Assembly (NCBI GenBank): GCA_040507895.1
Contig: JBEVNX010000122.1
Span: forward strand, 1 to 8,229
Length of the DNA: 8,229 nt
From: JBEVNX01 sp040507895
Lineage (GTDB): Bacteria; Desulfobacterota; Binatia; JACPRU01
Reading direction: 5' to 3'
This document shows, piece by piece, positions 6,127-8,229 of the stretch. Made by a program: the position numbers and the translations under genes. How positions within the stretch are numbered: the first letter of the stretch is position 1; each line of letters opens with the position of its first letter. The notes beneath the pieces were generated by a model. The model searched no databases. It was not told the DNA's origin and saw only the letters and a list, made by a program, of their open reading frames with translations.

Positions 6127-6471
6127 TCAGGCTAACCGTCCCGCGGTCGCCATCGCCTCGCGGAGCGAATCCTTGACCGTCACCAGGCTCAGCAGCCCGC
6201 TGATCTCGAACACCTCGCTCACCAGTGGTTGAAGACTACACAGCACGAACGAGCCAGACCGCTGCTTCAAGCGCTTGGCCGCGATCACCACCACGCGCAA
6301 GCCGGCGCTCGAGATGTACTCGATCTGGCTCAAGTCCAGCACGACGCGGGGCGAGCCAGCCGCGATCACGTCCAGGATCTCCTTCTCGATCGACGCCGCG
6401 GTGGTGCCGTCGATGCGCCCGACCGGTGTGATCACCGAGATGTCGGCGGTGTGTTCGATCCTGCTAGTCAT
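6127..6471 (-). CDS. STAS-domain protein, anti-anti-sigma factor type
   Basis: A 114-aa single-domain protein spanning a whole STAS fold, the usual size for SpoIIAA/RsbV-like anti-sigma factor antagonists. Typical features: an N-terminal strand 'ISVITPVGRID' (11-21), 'TTAASIEKEIL' helix, the strand 'VVLDLSQIEYISSAGLRVVV' (43-62) with candidate phospho-accepting Ser54/Ser55 in the conserved ISSAGL loop, and a last helix 'SLREAMATAGR'. Known family role: the unphosphorylated form binds a switch kinase and frees a partner protein. No kinase or sigma factor gene is in the window, so the partner is unknown. The start ATG 6471 is fixed by GGAGGT at 6482-6477, 5 nt upstream. It is convergent with the glutaminase gene. 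Confidence 0.88.
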   Translation of the reverse strand: MTSRIEHTADISVITPVGRIDGTTAASIEKEILDVIAAGSPRVVLDLSQIEYISSAGLRVVVIAAKRLKQRSGSFVLCSLQPLVSEVFEISGLLSLVTVKDSLREAMATAGRLA

Positions 6472-6476
6472 GATCC

Positions 6477-6482
6477 ACCTCC
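6477..6482 (-). promoter_or_regulatory. Strong ribosome binding site of the STAS gene
   Basis: The minus strand reads GGAGGT, 5 nt before the ATG at 6471. It rules out the in-frame ATG at 6495 as the start. Confidence 0.7.
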
Positions 6483-7112
6483 GTTGCCGAAGCAATCACT
6501 ATGAGAACGAGAGCGATCTGCTGGCACGTCGTGGATCATGCGATCGGCCCCCCGACCTGATGCGAGTAGCAAGTTTCGTTCCGCGTGGTACGGCGAGCAG
6601 GCACGAGCGATTTGGCCCGCGAGCCCCGCATCCTCTTGGCGCAGGGCCACGGTCCAGCGCACGTTTCGGGTGCGCGCACGGGGCACTCGGCAAACCATCG
6701 ATGCCGCTCGCGCGCGGCAACGAGACGCGGATGACATTGCGAATCCTGGAGGCGCTCACGTCGCGCGCATCACGCGAAGGCCCTGACGAGGGCCCGAACA
6801 ATCGGTGGTCGATCCTCCGCGCATCGCCGCGGGATCGATGAAACGCCCGTAGCGAGCTACTTGGTTGCTCGCCCACGGCAAATCTCCGCTGGTGCGTAGT
6901 GGACCTCAAGGGTGCTCGGGCCCGGCGTGTTCCTTCAAGCTTAGAATGACGCAGTCTCTGTGGCTCACCAGGACCGTGGGTGAGTCTGCCGAGCTGGGCC
7001 CGACAAAGACGCGTTGTCTTTTCGTCGCGGTGTTCTTCAACGCTCGACCGTTGGCAGGCTGCCGAGCGGGATCGGGTGCTGCGAGTTGCTAGTTCCGGGG
7101 GCGATTTCCGGG
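6483..7112. other. 630-nt stretch with no supportable gene
   Basis: Open frames exist on both strands, as expected at this GC content, but none has recognisable motifs, a good ribosome site or plausible residue use. Visible structures are a perfect 6-bp hairpin GGCCCT-GACG-AGGGCC (6779-6794), a CTCACC/GGTGAG stem with a 9-nt loop (6964-6984) and a small GTAGC-GA-GCTAC inverted repeat around 6849-6860. The right part (about 6840-7110) looks less GC-rich than its surroundings. It separates the divergent STAS gene from the DUF1028 operon and so must hold the promoters of both. A TAGAAT at 6942-6947 resembles a -10 box, but no matching -35 is seen. No tRNA T-loop motif was found. Confidence 0.5.
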
Positions 7113-7832
7113 ATGACCTGGTCGATCGTCGCAAGACATCCCGAAACGGGCGCGCTCGGCATCGCCGTCGCGACCCGCTTCTTCGCCGTCGGCGCGCTCT
7201 GCCCCCACGCGCTGGGCGGCGTCGGCGCGCTCGCAACACAGGCTCTCATCAACCCGACGTACGGCCCGCGCGGCTTGCGCCTGCTGCGCGAGGGCGTGTC
7301 CGCGCGAACCGTGGTCGAGGTGCTGACTGCTTCCGACGAGGGTCGCGCGACGCGGCAGCTCCACGTTCAGGATGCGGCGGGCAGCATCGCCGCGTACACG
7401 GGCGACGCTTGCATCCCCTGGTGCGGCCACGCGGTGCGCCTCGGCTTCTCGGTCGCCGGCAACATGCTTGCCGGCCCGGAGGTGATCGCCGAGACGGTGC
7501 GCACCTACGAAGAGGCGTCGGCCCTGCCCTTCGCGCGCCGCCTCATCGCGGCGCTGAAAGCCGGCGAAGCGGCCGGCGGCGACAAGCGCGGCAAGCAGTC
7601 GGCGGCGCTCGTGATCTACACCACCGAGGAGTACCCGGCGCTCGATCTCCGCGTCGACGACCACGTCGACCCGCTCGCCGAGCTCGAGCGGCTCGAGGCC
7701 GTGAGCCGCGAGCGCTTCGTCCATTTCGCGAAGTTCCTGCCCACGCACGCGTCACCCGCCGGCGTGTTCGACCGCGACATCATCGAAGCCGGCATCGCGC
7801 GCGCCCTCGCCGGGGAAGGCCGCAGCCGGTGA
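7113..7832 (+). CDS. DUF1028 family protein (Ntn-hydrolase-like fold)
   Basis: A 239-aa protein matching DUF1028: the opening 'MTWSIVARHPETGALGIAVA', then 'RFFAVGALCPHA' and 'GVGALATQALINPTYGPRGL', 'RQLHVQDAAGSIAAYTGDAC', 'FSVAGNMLAG' and a late 'LDLRVDDHVDPLAELERL'. The fold is known to be of the Ntn-hydrolase type, but no reaction is established to my knowledge. The chosen ATG puts Thr at position 2, which would become the N-terminal residue after Met removal, as an Ntn nucleophile requires; this is inference. The in-frame ATG at 7014 adds 33 residues unlike the family. The ribosome site is weak (GGGGG at 7097-7101). Its TGA overlaps the GTG start of the transporter ATPase, so the protein is probably tied to peptide uptake, perhaps hydrolysing imported or local peptides or amides. 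Confidence 0.88.
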   Translation: MTWSIVARHPETGALGIAVATRFFAVGALCPHALGGVGALATQALINPTYGPRGLRLLREGVSARTVVEVLTASDEGRATRQLHVQDAAGSIAAYTGDACIPWCGHAVRLGFSVAGNMLAGPEVIAETVRTYEEASALPFARRLIAALKAGEAAGGDKRGKQSAALVIYTTEEYPALDLRVDDHVDPLAELERLEAVSRERFVHFAKFLPTHASPAGVFDRDIIEAGIARALAGEGRSR

Positions 7833-8229
7833 GCGCGCTCCTCGCGGTCGAGGATCTCCGCGTCCGCTTCACGACCGACCAGGGGATCGCACGCGCGGTC
7901 GACGGCGTGTCGTTGTCGCTCTCGCCCGGCGAGACCCTGTGCATCGTCGGCGAGTCCGGCTGCGGCAAGAGCGTCACCGCGCTTTCGGTGATGCGGCTGG
8001 TGCCCGACCCGCCCGGCCGGATCGTCGGCGGCTCCGTGACGCTGGAAGGGACCGATCTGCTCGGCCTCGACGAGGCCGAGATGCGCAAGATCCGCGGCAA
8101 CCGGATCTCGATGATCTTTCAGGAGCCGATGACCTCGCTCAATCCGGTGATGCGGGTCGGCGAGCAGATCGGCGAAGTGCTGCGCTGGCACCTGGACATG
8201 CGCGGGGCGGCCGCGCGCGCCGAGGGAAT
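7829..8229 (+). CDS. Dipeptide/oligopeptide ABC transporter ATP-binding protein, DppD/OppD type (partial)
   Basis: The first 133 codons of a gene cut by the window edge. It starts at GTG 7829, overlapping the DUF1028 stop (GTGA), with GGGGAAGG at about 7812-7819 upstream. The protein begins 'LLAVEDLRVRF', has the Walker A GESGCGKS at 41-48 and the Q-loop in 'ISMIFQEPMTSLNP' (93-106, Q98), the version typical of the Dpp/Opp peptide-transporter ATPases. 'HLDMRGAAARAE' opens the helical domain. Signature, Walker B and the C-terminal oligopeptide-transporter extension lie beyond the window. The second ATPase, permeases and binding protein would be expected nearby. Substrate (dipeptide, oligopeptide, glutathione or nickel) cannot be told from this part. 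Confidence 0.93.
   Translation, partial: MSALLAVEDLRVRFTTDQGIARAVDGVSLSLSPGETLCIVGESGCGKSVTALSVMRLVPDPPGRIVGGSVTLEGTDLLGLDEAEMRKIRGNRISMIFQEPMTSLNPVMRVGEQIGEVLRWHLDMRGAAARAEG

Noticed and set aside
6538..6786. 82-codon plus-strand frame after the STAS gene start
   Set aside because: No motif, no ribosome site and Arg/Ala-rich residue use; likely chance.
1..8229. CRISPR arrays, tRNA or rRNA genes, insertion sequences and phage attachment sites
   Set aside because: No regularly spaced repeats, tRNA T-loop motifs, transposase motifs or paired terminal repeats were seen on reading both strands.

Overview
The window is high-GC DNA with strong third-position G/C bias, short intergenic gaps and several 4-nt start/stop overlaps. 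The protein families (YfiRNB, GlsA-type glutaminase, IlvD/Edd dehydratase, DUF1028, Dpp/Opp transporter) and their wording suggest a betaproteobacterium, perhaps Burkholderiales-like. That placement is inferred from sequence style and not from a marker gene.

Layout. Positions 1-1073 hold the end of an IlvD/Edd-family dehydratase and, 8 nt later, a 3-hydroxyisobutyrate dehydrogenase-family oxidoreductase, probably one catabolic operon. After a 240-nt spacer with two GC-rich hairpins, 1314-3765 carries a complete three-gene membrane signalling module in the order yfiR-yfiN-yfiB: a periplasmic repressor, an inner-membrane diguanylate cyclase and an OmpA-like outer-membrane lipoprotein. By analogy with the known YfiBNR/TpbB system, envelope stress sensed by YfiB would draw YfiR away from YfiN, so that YfiN makes c-di-GMP and favours biofilm or surface growth. 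Facing it on the minus strand (4143-3713) are two small unidentified genes, a 56-aa basic protein and an 87-aa two-helix membrane protein, linked by an ATGA overlap.

Positions 4200-4852 hold a decayed FAD-dependent (D-lactate/glycolate dehydrogenase type) oxidase gene with at least two single-base frameshifts, a lost FAD-loop motif and no C-terminal half. Positions 5103-6095 encode an intact serine-type glutaminase. Converging on it from the minus strand is a stand-alone STAS-domain protein (6471-6127) with a very good ribosome binding site.

Positions 6472-7112 contain no gene I can support. From 7113 to the right edge a DUF1028 protein overlaps by 4 nt the start of a dipeptide/oligopeptide ABC transporter ATPase (DppD/OppD type), which runs off the window, so this is the beginning of a peptide-uptake operon.

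Nothing here is a clearly new system. The items most worth following are the small minus-strand gene pair beside yfiRNB, the YfiN lacking the standard inhibitory site, the glutaminase/STAS pairing and the DUF1028-transporter coupling.
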